Below are positions 16,253 to 25,049 of a stretch of DNA of 32,447 nt, one piece after another. The translations under genes were made by a program, and so were the position numbers. The notes beneath the pieces were generated by a model. It was not told the DNA's origin and did no database searches. It saw nothing but the letters and a program-made list of their open reading frames with translations. Positions within the stretch are counted from its first letter, which is position 1; every line of letters begins with the position of its first letter. Origin of the DNA: Rhodospirillaceae bacterium (lineage in GTDB: Bacteria; Pseudomonadota; Alphaproteobacteria; Puniceispirillales; Puniceispirillaceae); contig WTIL01000023.1 in assembly GCA_011522725.1 (NCBI GenBank), positions 1 through 32,447 of the forward strand. The letters are read 5' to 3'.

Positions 16253-17005
16253 TCACCCGCCCGTCGCAGCGAACAGCCTGGCACGCGTGGCCTCGAGGTC
16301 TTCCGGCGTGTCGACCCCGGCAGGCGCCTCGTCGACGGCGGCGACCGCGATGTGCATGCCGGCTTCAAGGGCGCGCAGCTGCTCCAGCCTTTCGGATTGT
16401 TCCAGCGGCGAGGGCGGCAGTGTCACGAACCGTTCCAGCGCCTGCCGGCGCCATCCATAGACCCCGACATGATGCCATTTCGGTGCATCGCCATGGGGAA
16501 CAGCAGAACGGCTGAAATAGAGGGCGCGCCCCACATCACCGGCCTCGTTCCAGCTGACGACGGCTTTTACCACCTGCTTGCGGGTGGCCTCTTCCTGGCT
16601 CGCCGGGGTGACGAGCGTCGTCAGGTCGGCACCGCTGGCGGTTGCGGTGCGCAACAGGATCGACGGGATCGTCTCGTCCATTTCCGGAAGATCACCCTGA
16701 AGGTTCAGCACAAGGTTGTACTGGCCGTCCGGATCGATCAGCGAGACGGCTTCGAATGTTCTGTCCGAACCGGAGGGATGATCGGCGCGGGTCAGCACCG
16801 CCTCTCCGCCCGCATTGCGGACCACCGAGGCGATCTCCGCATCGTCCGTGGCCACCCAGACGGGTGCGACGGCCGCAGCCATCGCGCGCTCCCACACATG
16901 GCAGATCATCGGCTTGCCGGCGATGTCGGCAAGCGGTTTTCCGGGAAGGCGGTTCGCGGCCATGCGGGCCGGAATGATGATAACGGGCGAGGCTTTCGTG
17001 CTCAT
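16253..17005 (-). CDS. kdsB: 3-deoxy-manno-octulosonate cytidylyltransferase
   Basis: KdsB activates Kdo to CMP-Kdo using CTP, required for the lipopolysaccharide inner core and lipid A acylation. The 250-residue product has the nucleotide-binding start VIIIPARMAANRLPGKPL, VWVATDDAEI, the substrate loop HPSGSDRTFEA, LNLQGDLPEMD with the metal-binding Asp, YFSRSAVPH and HVGVYGWRR. ATG 17005 gives the family start. An in-frame codon at 17056 would add 17 unrelated residues. It is divergent from the cytochrome c gene. It shows that the organism makes an LPS-type outer membrane. Confidence 0.95.
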   Translation of the reverse strand: MSTKASPVIIIPARMAANRLPGKPLADIAGKPMICHVWERAMAAAVAPVWVATDDAEIASVVRNAGGEAVLTRADHPSGSDRTFEAVSLIDPDGQYNLVLNLQGDLPEMDETIPSILLRTATASGADLTTLVTPASQEEATRKQVVKAVVSWNEAGDVGRALYFSRSAVPHGDAPKWHHVGVYGWRRQALERFVTLPPSPLEQSERLEQLRALEAGMHIAVAAVDEAPAGVDTPEDLEATRARLFAATGG

Positions 17006-17073
17006 GATGCGGCAATTCATCACATAATCGGTCATTTGCCTAGGCAAAAGCCGCAAATAAGCTGAAGGAGCAC

Positions 17074-17102
17074 TTGAGGATAGCGGTCAATTTCGCTAAG
17101 AA
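17074..17102 (+). promoter_or_regulatory. Probable sigma-70-type promoter for cytochrome c gene
   Basis: TTGAGG (17074-17079), 17 bases, then TAAGAA (17097-17102) lie 77 bases before the cytochrome c start. The hexamers match the housekeeping consensus moderately. Transcription would start near 17109, giving a leader of about 70 bases that contains the hairpin at 17157-17170. Confidence 0.45.
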
Positions 17103-17156
17103 ATGCGCATCGGCAGGGCGGTCGCCCGGCCACCAGCCGAACTGTGTGAGGGGGAG

Positions 17157-17170
17157 CTCCCGTTCGGGAG
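17157..17170 (+). promoter_or_regulatory. Hairpin covering the cytochrome c ribosome-binding site
   Basis: CTCCC-GTTC-GGGAG can fold as a five-pair stem. Its 3' arm GGGAG (17166-17170) is the likely ribosome-binding site, eight bases before ATG 17179. The 5' arm also forms the palindrome GGGAGCTCCC with the bases just before it. The fold could lower or regulate translation. This is seen in the sequence only, with no test of function. Confidence 0.4.
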
Positions 17171-17178
17171 AAACAAGC

Positions 17179-17748
17179 ATGGACGAACTTGGTCTTAATA
17201 AGCTGTTTGCCGGCATTCTTGTCGCCGGCCTGATGCTGATGGCAGGTATCAAACTTGCCGATGTTCTGGTGCCGCATAGCGAGCTGACCCAGAACGCCTA
17301 TGTCATTGAGGTTCCAGAGGGCGGCACTGCTGTTGCCGAGGCGCCCAAGGCGACCGGCCCGGAGCCGATCTTTGCGCTTCTGGCCAGTGCCGACGCGATC
17401 GCCGGCGAGAAGCTGGCAAAGAAATGCACGGCTTGCCACGTGTTTGACCAGGGCGGCGCCAACAAGGTTGGCCCGGCGCTGTGGAACATCGTCAACGCCG
17501 ACAAGGGCGCTGTCGACGGCTTCTCCTATTCTGGTGCGCTGGTCGATTTTGGCGGCCAGTGGGATTATGCGGCGCTCAATGCGTTCCTGTACAAGCCCAA
17601 GGCCTACATCTCGGGAACGAAGATGAACTTTGCCGGCCTGAAAAAGCCGTCTGACCGGGCGAACATGATCGCCTATCTGCGCCAGCAGGCCGACGCGCCG
17701 GCCGCGCTCCCGACGGATGCCGAAATCGCCGCCGAAAGCGGCAGCTGA
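17179..17748 (+). CDS. Membrane-anchored cytochrome c, c552/CycM type
   Basis: This class I cytochrome c is held in the inner membrane by an uncleaved N-terminal helix and carries electrons between the bc1 complex and terminal oxidases. The 189-residue product has the anchor at residues 8-30, an acidic Pro/Ala linker (about 44-64), the heme site CTACH (C83, C86, H87) and the probable axial methionine M149 in GTKMNFAGLK. ATG 17179 follows GGGAG. The frame is open further upstream but without family similarity. In rhizobia such a protein (CycM) is also encoded beside kdsB and pheA, which supports the assignment. The C-terminal tail is Ala/Glu-rich. Confidence 0.9.
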   Translation: MDELGLNKLFAGILVAGLMLMAGIKLADVLVPHSELTQNAYVIEVPEGGTAVAEAPKATGPEPIFALLASADAIAGEKLAKKCTACHVFDQGGANKVGPALWNIVNADKGAVDGFSYSGALVDFGGQWDYAALNAFLYKPKAYISGTKMNFAGLKKPSDRANMIAYLRQQADAPAALPTDAEIAAESGS

Positions 17749-17753
17749 TCCCG

Positions 17754-18563
17754 GTGACGGGTCAGGATCAAAACCGCGTTCACAGCCAGCTCGACAATGT
17801 CGCGCTGGCTGATTTTCTTTACGGCCTTCCTGCTGTCAGCCGGCCGATCATTCGCGAATGGTTCCGCAGCGGTCATGATGTCGAATGGAAGGCGGATGAT
17901 TCGCCTGTAACGATGGCCGACAAATCCGTCGAGCTGGCGCTTCGCGAAGCGCTGGCAGCGCAGTTTCCCGATGACGATATTCTTGGCGAGGAGCATGCCG
18001 ACCAGCGTGGCACCAGCGGCTATGGCTGGGTCATCGACCCGATCGACGGCACGCGTGCCTTTATTTGCGGGCGCCCGGTTTTCGGCACGTTGATCGGGCT
18101 GGTCCGTGACGGTGTGCCGCTTGCCGGGTTCATCGATATGCCGATGCTTGATGAATGCTATGTCGCCGTCGGCGGCGCGGCGACGATGAACCGGGCGCCG
18201 ATCCGCACCAGCAGGGTGACGGAGCTGTCGCGCGCCCGAATCGCCACGACCTCGCCGGAAGCGCTGAAACCGGACAGCCTCGATGCCTTCAACAGGCTGA
18301 GCGCCGCCTCTGCCACAAGCACCTATGGCGGCGACTGCCACAATTACGCACTCCTGGCGGCCGGCCATGTCGATATTGTTCTCGAGGACGGGCTGGCCAC
18401 GCACGACATCATGGGTGTCGTCGAGGTGATCCGCGCGGCTGGCGGCATTGTCACCGACAAGACGGGCGCTGCCGTCACGATGCAGGGAACCGACAGCCTG
18501 CTGGCGGCATCGACGCCCGAGCTTCACGCGGCCGCGCTTGCGCTGGCTGGCAAGTCCGGTTGA
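17754..18563 (+). CDS. hisN: Inositol-monophosphatase-fold histidinol-phosphatase (HisN type)
   Basis: HisN-type enzymes remove phosphate from L-histidinol phosphate in histidine synthesis. The 269-residue product has the metal-binding Glu pair in ILGEEH (E79, E80) and DPIDGTRAF (95-103), the core of the inositol monophosphatase fold. The segment FGTLIGL and later YGGDCHNYALLAAGHVDIVLE resemble histidinol-phosphatases more than inositol phosphatases, but related phosphatases cannot be fully excluded. The third metal site is in THDIMGV. It starts at GTG 17754, five bases after the cytochrome c stop, so it is probably co-transcribed with it despite the unrelated role. No other his genes are in the window. 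Confidence 0.8.
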   Translation: MTGQDQNRVHSQLDNVALADFLYGLPAVSRPIIREWFRSGHDVEWKADDSPVTMADKSVELALREALAAQFPDDDILGEEHADQRGTSGYGWVIDPIDGTRAFICGRPVFGTLIGLVRDGVPLAGFIDMPMLDECYVAVGGAATMNRAPIRTSRVTELSRARIATTSPEALKPDSLDAFNRLSAASATSTYGGDCHNYALLAAGHVDIVLEDGLATHDIMGVVEVIRAAGGIVTDKTGAAVTMQGTDSLLAASTPELHAAALALAGKSG

Positions 18564-18580
18564 GCCAAAGGAGGTGGTCT

Positions 18581-18629
18581 CATGACCAGGATCGGCCATG
18601 ATCAGAATCGGCCCATGATCAGAATCGGA
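18581..18629 (+). repeat. Three tandem copies of a start-codon segment
   Basis: Three adjacent copies of a 16-17 base unit (18581-18596, 18597-18613, 18614-18629) share CATGATCAGAATCGG, with the first copy differing at two positions. Each copy holds an ATG. The first (18582) and third (18615) are in the same frame, because 16 and 17 add to 33. Confidence 0.85.
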
Positions 18630-19544
18630 TTTTACGGCACAGCCAGCGATATCGCCCAGTGGGAGGAGTCTCTCGACGGCCGGTTGCCGCCTTTCGAGAT
18701 TGTCGAGCTGATGAGCGACGCCGGCGCGTCCTGCGATGTGGCGCTTGTCTGGGCACCGCCCCGTGATGCCTTCACCCGCTGTCCGAACCTGCGCGGCATC
18801 ATCATGCAGGGCCAGGGCGTCGACCACATGATGCGCGACGACACGGTGCCGCGCGACATCCCGCTGGTACGGCTGATCGATCCCGACATGGCGAATGCGC
18901 TGAGCCACTGGGCCATCCTGAACGCGCTGGATTTCTGGCGTGACGGCGCGGCCTATCGCGACCAGGAGCAGCGCCGCGTCTGGCAGCATATCCCGCAGCG
19001 CCCTGCCACAGGCGCGAAGATCGGCATTCTGGGGATCGGTGCCATCGGCAATGTCATTGCCCGGCGGTTCGCCGCGCTCGGCTTCGAGGTGCGCGGCTAC
19101 GCCCGCACGCCGCGCTCGATCGAGGGGGTGGCGACCTTCGCCGGCAGTGACCAGCTTGCCGCATTTGCCGACGGTCTCGACATTGTCGTGTCGGTCCTGC
19201 CGCTGACGCCGGAAACCACCGGGATCATGAATGCCGGCTTCTTCGGCATGCTGGCCGACGGCGCCTTCATCATCAATGGCGGGCGTGGCCCGCAGGTGGA
19301 TGATGACGATCTGCTGGCGGCGCTGGACTCAGGCAAGCTCGGCGGCGCGGCGCTTGATGTGTTCGCGGTGGAGCCGCTGCCGCAGGATCATCCTTTCTGG
19401 ACACATCCCAAGGTGCGGGTCTGGCCGCATGTGGCGGCACAGACCAATGCCACCTCGGCGGCCGAACAGGTGGCCGCCGCCATCACCGCGATGATGGACG
19501 GCAGCGAGCCTGCGAACCGTGTCGACTGGTCACGCGGCTACTGA
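18582..19544 (+). CDS. D-2-hydroxyacid dehydrogenase, GhrA-like (glyoxylate/hydroxypyruvate reductase)
   Basis: Proteins of this family reduce glyoxylate, hydroxypyruvate or related 2-oxoacids with NAD(P)H. The 320-residue product has a divergent N-terminal substrate domain, a Rossmann domain with GILGIGAIG (about 147-155), and the catalytic Arg in INGGRG, Glu in VEPLPQDHP and His in WPHVAAQT. This HVAAQT form is typical of the GhrA branch, but the true substrate is not shown by sequence. A very strong site AAGGAGGTG (18568-18576) precedes ATG 18582. A second in-frame ATG at 18615 gives MIRIGFYGT, the usual family start. The two arise from a tandem repeat of the start region. Confidence 0.85.
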   Translation: MTRIGHDQNRPMIRIGFYGTASDIAQWEESLDGRLPPFEIVELMSDAGASCDVALVWAPPRDAFTRCPNLRGIIMQGQGVDHMMRDDTVPRDIPLVRLIDPDMANALSHWAILNALDFWRDGAAYRDQEQRRVWQHIPQRPATGAKIGILGIGAIGNVIARRFAALGFEVRGYARTPRSIEGVATFAGSDQLAAFADGLDIVVSVLPLTPETTGIMNAGFFGMLADGAFIINGGRGPQVDDDDLLAALDSGKLGGAALDVFAVEPLPQDHPFWTHPKVRVWPHVAAQTNATSAAEQVAAAITAMMDGSEPANRVDWSRGY

Positions 19545-19562
19545 CACGGCAACCGTCGCCGC

Positions 19563-20975
19563 CTAGCGGCCGGCCAGCCTCTCGATATAGGTGAACAGCG
19601 CGCGAAGCCCCATCGCCTCGCCGCCCTTCGGGCGTCCCGGACGGCCACCAAGATTCCAGGCCATCACATCGATATGGGCCCAGTTGGTCTGTTTTCCGGC
19701 AAAGCGTCGCAGGAACAGCGCGGCGGTGATCGCCCCGCCATATCCCGATGCGCCGGTGCTCGACATGGCGGCGTGGCCGCCGTCGAGATGGCGCTCATAG
19801 GCATCGAAGAGCGGCAGCCGCCACAGCGGGTCCGCCGCGTCGTTCGAGGCCCTGATGATCTGTGCGGCCGTGTCGTCGTCATTCGCGAACAGCGCCGGAA
19901 GCTCGGTGCCGAGCGCCACCCGCGCGGCGCCCGTCAGGGTCGCGAAATCGATCATGAAATCCGGTTCCTCCTCGCAGGCGAGGGTGATGGCGTCGGCAAG
20001 CACCAGCCTGCCCTCGGCATCAGTGTTGCCGACCTCGACCGGAATGCCGGCGCGGGTGTCGATGACGTCGAGCGGCCGCATCGATTTCGCCGAAACCGCG
20101 TTCTCTGCCGTCGGCACCAGAACCCGCAGGCGGACCGGCATGCCGGCAGTCATCAGCGCCGCCGCCAGGCCAAGAACGGTGGCCGCTCCGCCCATGTCCT
20201 TCTTCATGATTTCCATCGCCTTCGACGGCTTCAGATCCAGCCCGCCCGAATCAAAGCTGATGCCCTTGCCGATCAGGGTGACCGACGGGCCGCTGTCGCC
20301 CCAGCGCATGTCGATCAGCCGCGGCCCGACCTCGGCGGCGCGGCCGACGGTATTGATTGCCGGAAAGTCCTTTTCCAGTGCCGCGCCGCTGGTGACCTCG
20401 ATCGCGGCGCCGAATCGCCCGGCAAGGTCGCGGGCTGCCGCCTCAATGTCGGCCGGGGTCATGTGGTTGGCCGGCGCGTTGATCAGATCGCGGCACAGGG
20501 CGGTGCCGGTGGCAAGGCCGGTGATCCGGCTGCGCTCCGTCTCGGTCAGCGATGACGGAAAGACGAGGCAGCTTGTTTCTGCGCCGTCGCCCGGACGGTA
20601 GGCATCGAAGCTGTATTGCGACAAGGCCCAGCCAAGACAGACCATGCCAAGGTCGATGCCGTCGGCATCCGCATCCTCGATCCGCCAGACCGCTGCCGGA
20701 AGCGATGAAGCCACGCGGGCCGCGTCCCAGAGCGGCATGTCCGCATCCATGACGGCGATCGCGCCGCCATCTTCGCCATCGGCCGGGGGAAGCAGCATCG
20801 CCTTTCCCGCCTTCGCGACAAAGCCGCTCGCCGCGATCCAGTCGCACGTTGCCTGCGCGGCGTCCCTGGTCCATCTGTCGAATCCGTCAGCCGTCATCAC
20901 ACGCAGGGGCCGCGCGGCCTCGTCATGCGCGACAAGGCCGAGTGTTTCCGCATCGGCAAGGGGAAAGGATGTCAT
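19563..20975 (-). CDS. Leucyl aminopeptidase family protein (M17)
   Basis: M17 enzymes are cytoplasmic two-zinc aminopeptidases that recycle peptides. The 470-residue product has a weakly conserved N-terminal domain (to about 165) and a catalytic domain with LINAPANHMTP, the metal-binding Lys and Asp in IGKGISFDSGGLDLKP, the KKDMGGAA segment and the signature NTDAEGRLVLAD. All expected catalytic residues are visible. The N-terminal domain is shorter than that of E. coli PepA, as in many alphaproteobacterial paralogues, so specificity may differ. Its ATG overlaps the stop of the upstream MATE gene by four bases. It converges on the dehydrogenase with an 18-base gap. Confidence 0.92.
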   Translation of the reverse strand: MTSFPLADAETLGLVAHDEAARPLRVMTADGFDRWTRDAAQATCDWIAASGFVAKAGKAMLLPPADGEDGGAIAVMDADMPLWDAARVASSLPAAVWRIEDADADGIDLGMVCLGWALSQYSFDAYRPGDGAETSCLVFPSSLTETERSRITGLATGTALCRDLINAPANHMTPADIEAAARDLAGRFGAAIEVTSGAALEKDFPAINTVGRAAEVGPRLIDMRWGDSGPSVTLIGKGISFDSGGLDLKPSKAMEIMKKDMGGAATVLGLAAALMTAGMPVRLRVLVPTAENAVSAKSMRPLDVIDTRAGIPVEVGNTDAEGRLVLADAITLACEEEPDFMIDFATLTGAARVALGTELPALFANDDDTAAQIIRASNDAADPLWRLPLFDAYERHLDGGHAAMSSTGASGYGGAITAALFLRRFAGKQTNWAHIDVMAWNLGGRPGRPKGGEAMGLRALFTYIERLAGR

Positions 20976-22366
20976 GTCGTATCATTCCTAGCTGTGTTGT
21001 CATCGGGCATCGCCATGGCTCGGACATGCCGCATCCGCATCATCAGCGTGATGCCGCGCAGTCCGAGATATATCGTAAAGGCCGCAAGAAGGCCATTCAG
21101 CCCGTAGCCTCCGGCCACCAGTACCGCCAGCAGGAACCCGGCAAAGGCCAGGATCATCGCGTTCCGCATCTCGCGGCTCCGCGTGGCGCCGATGAAAATG
21201 CCGTCCATCTGGAAGGCCATGAAGGCCACTGGAGCCAGCAGCGCCACCCAGTGCCAGTGCGCCAGCGTCATGGCGGCAAGGTCGGCCTGCGATGTCAGCG
21301 TGGCGATGATCAGCGGGCCGCCTGCCCATGCGAGGATGCTGATCAGCAGCGCCGATATGCCGGCAAGGATGTTGGTACGCCGCACCACCTGATCCAGCAT
21401 CGGCAGGTTGCGCCTGCCGATCGCCTCGCCGACAAGCGCCTCGGCGGCATGCGCATAGCCGTCGAGCCCGAAGCTGATCAGACTGAACATCACCAGCACC
21501 AGCTGTGCCGTGGCCAGCGACAGATCGCCGATCGTCGCGGCGTTGTTCAGCAGCACCGCCTCGCTGAGAAGGATCAGCACTGTGCGGATCATGATGTCGC
21601 CGCCAATGACGAAAAACCGCCGGAAAGCCGCCGGATCGAACCATGCCGGCCTGAACCGGAACACGCGGCGCGCGATTCCCGCAAGAAGGTCGCGCCATTG
21701 CCAGCGGATCAGCACCAGCGTCAGGACAAGGCCGGTCCATTGCGCCGCCACCGAGGCCAGCGCCACACCCTCGATCGCCATGCCCAGCCCGAGGACGAAC
21801 AGGATATTCAGGGCAAGGTTGGTGACGTTGATGAAGATGATCTGAACCAGAACAAGCCGCATATGCTGGCGGCCGAACAGGCAGCCGAGAAGCACCATGT
21901 TGGCAAAGGCCGCCGGCACCGCCAGCAACCTGATCCCGACATATTGCTGCATCAGCGCCTCGACCGCCGGGCTGGCCGCGAGCAAAACCCCGGTGAGCGC
22001 CAGCACCAGCGGTGTCGCAAGAACAAAACCGGTGCCGAGGCAAAGCGCCAGCACAAGGCCGCGCACCATATGGTGCTCAATGGCCGTCGCATCACCCCGC
22101 CCGTGCGCCTGCGCGACAAGGCCGGTGGTGCCCATCCGCAGGAAGCCGAGCCCGAAATAGATGAAATTGAAAACAAGGCTGCCGAGCGCGACGCCGCCGA
22201 CGAAGCTCGCATCTTCCAGCCGGCCCATCATCGCGGTATCGGCGGCGCCGACGAGCGGAAAGGTGATGTTGGCGAGCAACACCGGCCAGGAGATTGTCCA
22301 GATATGGCGCCAGCTTGCCTGCTGTTGCCATGATTGGCCCTGGCGTGCGTCGGCGGTGGCTGTCAT
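20972..22366 (-). CDS. MATE-family efflux transporter, DinF-like
   Basis: This is a multidrug and toxic compound extrusion exporter, a secondary transporter that uses an ion gradient across the inner membrane. The 464-residue product has about 12 hydrophobic segments in two similar halves. Typical features are IWTISWPVLLANITFPLVGAAD in helix 1, where Pro and Asp are functionally important in the DinF branch, GFLRMGTTGLVAQAHGRGD after helix 2, and YAHAAEALVGEAIGRR in the second half. Substrates cannot be inferred. It leads a two-gene unit with the M17 peptidase (four-base overlap) and is divergent from the envelope transferase gene, with 164 bases between them. I see no clear promoter there. 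Confidence 0.92.
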   Translation of the reverse strand: MTATADARQGQSWQQQASWRHIWTISWPVLLANITFPLVGAADTAMMGRLEDASFVGGVALGSLVFNFIYFGLGFLRMGTTGLVAQAHGRGDATAIEHHMVRGLVLALCLGTGFVLATPLVLALTGVLLAASPAVEALMQQYVGIRLLAVPAAFANMVLLGCLFGRQHMRLVLVQIIFINVTNLALNILFVLGLGMAIEGVALASVAAQWTGLVLTLVLIRWQWRDLLAGIARRVFRFRPAWFDPAAFRRFFVIGGDIMIRTVLILLSEAVLLNNAATIGDLSLATAQLVLVMFSLISFGLDGYAHAAEALVGEAIGRRNLPMLDQVVRRTNILAGISALLISILAWAGGPLIIATLTSQADLAAMTLAHWHWVALLAPVAFMAFQMDGIFIGATRSREMRNAMILAFAGFLLAVLVAGGYGLNGLLAAFTIYLGLRGITLMMRMRHVRAMAMPDDNTARNDTT

Positions 22367-22530
22367 CTGATACAGAATCCCAGGAAAGCGGGGCGGCGAA
22401 TCTTGGTTCAGGCTATGTGACGACGCCTCGGATGCCTATAGAAAACAGCGATAAAAAATGCTTTAACCGACGGGCGGTCGGCCGGCAGCCAGTCTGGCGG
22501 TCGGCAAGCCTGCCACCCAGAGGATCGTGC

Positions 22531-24213
22531 GTGACCGTGCCATTCAAAAAGCAAGCGCTGCTGATGGTCCTGGCATTTCTTGCCCTGGCCGTCCTGACCG
22601 GTCACCAGACCGTTCCGCCGATGGACCGTGATGAATCACGCTTTGCACAGGCCAGCCGCCAGATGGTCGAGAGCGGCGACCTTGTCACCATCAGGTTCCA
22701 GGACGAGTTGCGCGCCAAGAAACCGGCGGGAATATACTGGCTGCAATCGGCTTCGGCGGCGCTGTTCGGCACTGACGACATCGCCTCCTACCGGCTGCCG
22801 AGCCTGCTGGCGATGCTGCTCACTGTCATTGGCACCTATCGCGTGGCGCGAACGCTTTACAAGCGGCCACGGGCGCTGCTTGCGGCGGCGGCCTGTGGCG
22901 GCTCGCTGCTGGTGTTCGCCGAGGCGCATCTGGCGAAGACGGATTCAGTGCTGATGCTGCTCTGCCTGATGCAGCAATGGGGGCTGATGCGGATCTACCA
23001 GGCCTGGCAGCATGGCAGGCGGCTGTCCTACAATTCCTATCTCTGGGTGTGGCTGCCGATGGCGGCGGCGATTCTGGTCAAGGGCCCGGTGGCGCCGCTT
23101 CTGGCGCTTACCACGGTGGCGGCCCTGTCGATCTGGCACCGCAATGCCGGATGGCTGCGCATGCTGCGGGCCGGACGGGGCTTTCTGATTCTTGCCGGGG
23201 TGACGCTTCCCTGGGCCATCCTTGTCACGCTGGCCACCGACGGCGCCTTTCTCGACATCGCCTTCCGTGGCGACTTCGTCGCCAAGGTGAAGTCAGGACA
23301 GGAATCGCACGGCGCGCCTGTCGGGACCTATCTTCTTCTGGCCGGAATCCTGCTCTGGCCGCTGAGCCTGCTGATCCCGCGCGCCGCAACGCAGCTGCCG
23401 TTGTTGCTGCAGCATGTCGAAAGCCGCTTCCTGCTGGCCTGGGTGGTTCCGTTCTGGCTGCTGATCGAATTCGTGCCGACAAAGCTGCCGCATTATCCGA
23501 TGCCCGTGGTGCCGGCGCTTGTCGTGCTGCTGGTCTGCGCCGTCGACGCGCCGCTCGCCGGGCTTGCCGAGGGCGGCTTGCGGCCGGTGGCGCGTCGCTG
23601 GCTGGCGCTGGGGACAGAAGGGTTCGCCATGGCCTGTGGCCCGCTGATGGCGGCGGCGGTGATCTGGGCGGCGCTGACCTATGGCGGGGTGACGGGTGGC
23701 CGGGCCTTTGCCTTTGCGATGCTGGCGGCGCTGATGGCCGGGCTTGCCGGGTGGCAGGCGCTCTTGTGGCACCGTCATGGCGGCATCGCGCCTTTGTCGC
23801 GTATGCTGGCGGCAGGCATCCTGTTCAACATGATTATCGTCGCCGGGCTGATCCCTTCGCTGTCGCGGGTTCATCTGGCGCGTGCCATCGAGGCCGAAAT
23901 CGCCGTTGCCGGACCGCAACCAGCGGCGATGGCCGCTGCCGGCATTCACGAACCTTCGCTGGTGTTCGAATTCGGACAGGATCTGCTTCTGGTAGACGGC
24001 GGCGAGGCGGCGCTGTTTCTTGCCGAGGCGCCCGACGGTCTCGCCATTGTCGAGCGGGACCAGCAGCAGGCTTTTCTCGATATGGCGGCCAGCGTGGGGC
24101 TGTCGCTTGCCACCCCGCGGCAGGTCGAGGGGTTCAACATGTCAAAGGGCAAGAATGTGCTAATCTTCCTTTACCGCGCCGACGGGTTTGACCGGAACGG
24201 TATCAATGGGTAA
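22531..24213 (+). CDS. ArnT/PMT-family lipid-linked sugar glycosyltransferase
   Basis: This is an inner-membrane GT-C glycosyltransferase of the kind that moves a sugar from a polyprenyl phosphate to lipid A or other envelope acceptors on the periplasmic face. The 560-residue product has an N-terminal helix, then the first periplasmic loop MDRDESRFAQASRQMVESGD with the catalytic acidic residue, RAKKPAGIYWLQ, and about ten further helices. A soluble C-terminal domain starts near residue 455. GTG 22531 follows AGAGGA by six bases and puts the first helix at residue 8. The frame is open upstream into the divergent MATE gene, but that part has no membrane-protein character. It probably works with the next two genes. 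Confidence 0.85.
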   Translation: MTVPFKKQALLMVLAFLALAVLTGHQTVPPMDRDESRFAQASRQMVESGDLVTIRFQDELRAKKPAGIYWLQSASAALFGTDDIASYRLPSLLAMLLTVIGTYRVARTLYKRPRALLAAAACGGSLLVFAEAHLAKTDSVLMLLCLMQQWGLMRIYQAWQHGRRLSYNSYLWVWLPMAAAILVKGPVAPLLALTTVAALSIWHRNAGWLRMLRAGRGFLILAGVTLPWAILVTLATDGAFLDIAFRGDFVAKVKSGQESHGAPVGTYLLLAGILLWPLSLLIPRAATQLPLLLQHVESRFLLAWVVPFWLLIEFVPTKLPHYPMPVVPALVVLLVCAVDAPLAGLAEGGLRPVARRWLALGTEGFAMACGPLMAAAVIWAALTYGGVTGGRAFAFAMLAALMAGLAGWQALLWHRHGGIAPLSRMLAAGILFNMIIVAGLIPSLSRVHLARAIEAEIAVAGPQPAAMAAAGIHEPSLVFEFGQDLLLVDGGEAALFLAEAPDGLAIVERDQQQAFLDMAASVGLSLATPRQVEGFNMSKGKNVLIFLYRADGFDRNGING

Positions 24214-24251
24214 AGAGACGCAGGTGCCAACGCTCTTCCGAGTTTTTCTTC

Positions 24252-25049
24252 ATGACCGCTAAATCGGCAAAGACCAGTCCGGCGTCCGGGATCGAGATCT
24301 CGATTCTTGTTCCGGTGATGAATGAATCCGGCAATATCGCGCCGCTTGTCGATGAAATCTGCGCCGCGCTGGCGGGGCGGTCTTTCGAGATCATCTATGT
24401 CGACGACGCCAGCAATGACGACAGCCCGGCGGAGCTTGCGGCGACGGCTGCGCGCGTTCCGCAATTGCGTGTACTTCGCCACGAGGCCCGTGCCGGGCAG
24501 AGCGCCGCCATCCGGTCGGCGCTGCTGGCGTCGCGCGGCAGGCTGATCGGCGTGCTGGACGGCGACGGCCAGAATGTGCCGGCTGACTTTCCCGCGCTCG
24601 AGGCGGCGCTTGTCGCGCAATGTCCCGCCGATGGCCAGACAGTCGGCATGGCAGCCGGCATCCGGGCCAAACGCAAGGACAATCAGGCCCGGCTTCTGGC
24701 ATCGCGCGCGGCGCGCTGGATCCGGCGCACGCTTCTTGCCGATACGCACCCCGACAGTGGCTGCGGCATCAAGGTGCTGCACAGGTCCCTGTTCCTGCAG
24801 TTGCCCTTCTTCAACCACATGCACCGGTTCATGCCGAGCCTTGTCAGGCGGCATGGCGGGCTGGTGATAGGGGTGGATGTGGCGCACAGGCCGCGCGTTC
24901 GCGGCACGTCGAAATACCGCATTCTCGACCGGCTTCTTGTCGGGATCAGTGATATCTTCGGGGTCATCTGGCTGCTTCGCCGGGCCCCGCGCCAGGGGCG
25001 GGTAACCGAACTCGCGCCTGCGGCAGACACGGACGGAACTGCGTCATGA
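24252..25049 (+). CDS. Dolichol-phosphate-mannosyltransferase-like GT2 glycosyltransferase
   Basis: This family-2 glycosyltransferase would load a sugar from a nucleotide-sugar onto undecaprenyl (or related) phosphate at the cytoplasmic face. The 265-residue product has the GT-A fold start ISILVPVMNESGNIAPLVDEI, YVDDASNDDS, and the metal-binding DGDGQN in the position of the DxD motif. MPSLVRRHGG and HRPRVRGTSKY are typical of the DPM1/ArnC group. It lacks the two C-terminal membrane helices found in ArnC and ends after a single weak hydrophobic stretch. The sugar is not determinable. Its stop overlaps the start of the next gene by four bases. Confidence 0.88.
   Translation: MTAKSAKTSPASGIEISILVPVMNESGNIAPLVDEICAALAGRSFEIIYVDDASNDDSPAELAATAARVPQLRVLRHEARAGQSAAIRSALLASRGRLIGVLDGDGQNVPADFPALEAALVAQCPADGQTVGMAAGIRAKRKDNQARLLASRAARWIRRTLLADTHPDSGCGIKVLHRSLFLQLPFFNHMHRFMPSLVRRHGGLVIGVDVAHRPRVRGTSKYRILDRLLVGISDIFGVIWLLRRAPRQGRVTELAPAADTDGTAS

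Noticed and set aside
20849-22333. A 494-codon plus-strand frame opposite the MATE gene
   Set aside because: The translation is hydrophilic and low in complexity, while the other strand encodes a clear 12-helix transporter.
22294-22530. N-terminal extension of the ArnT-like protein from ATG 22294
   Set aside because: It would overlap the start of the divergent MATE gene, lacks membrane character, and a GTG with a good ribosome site at 22531 fits the family start.
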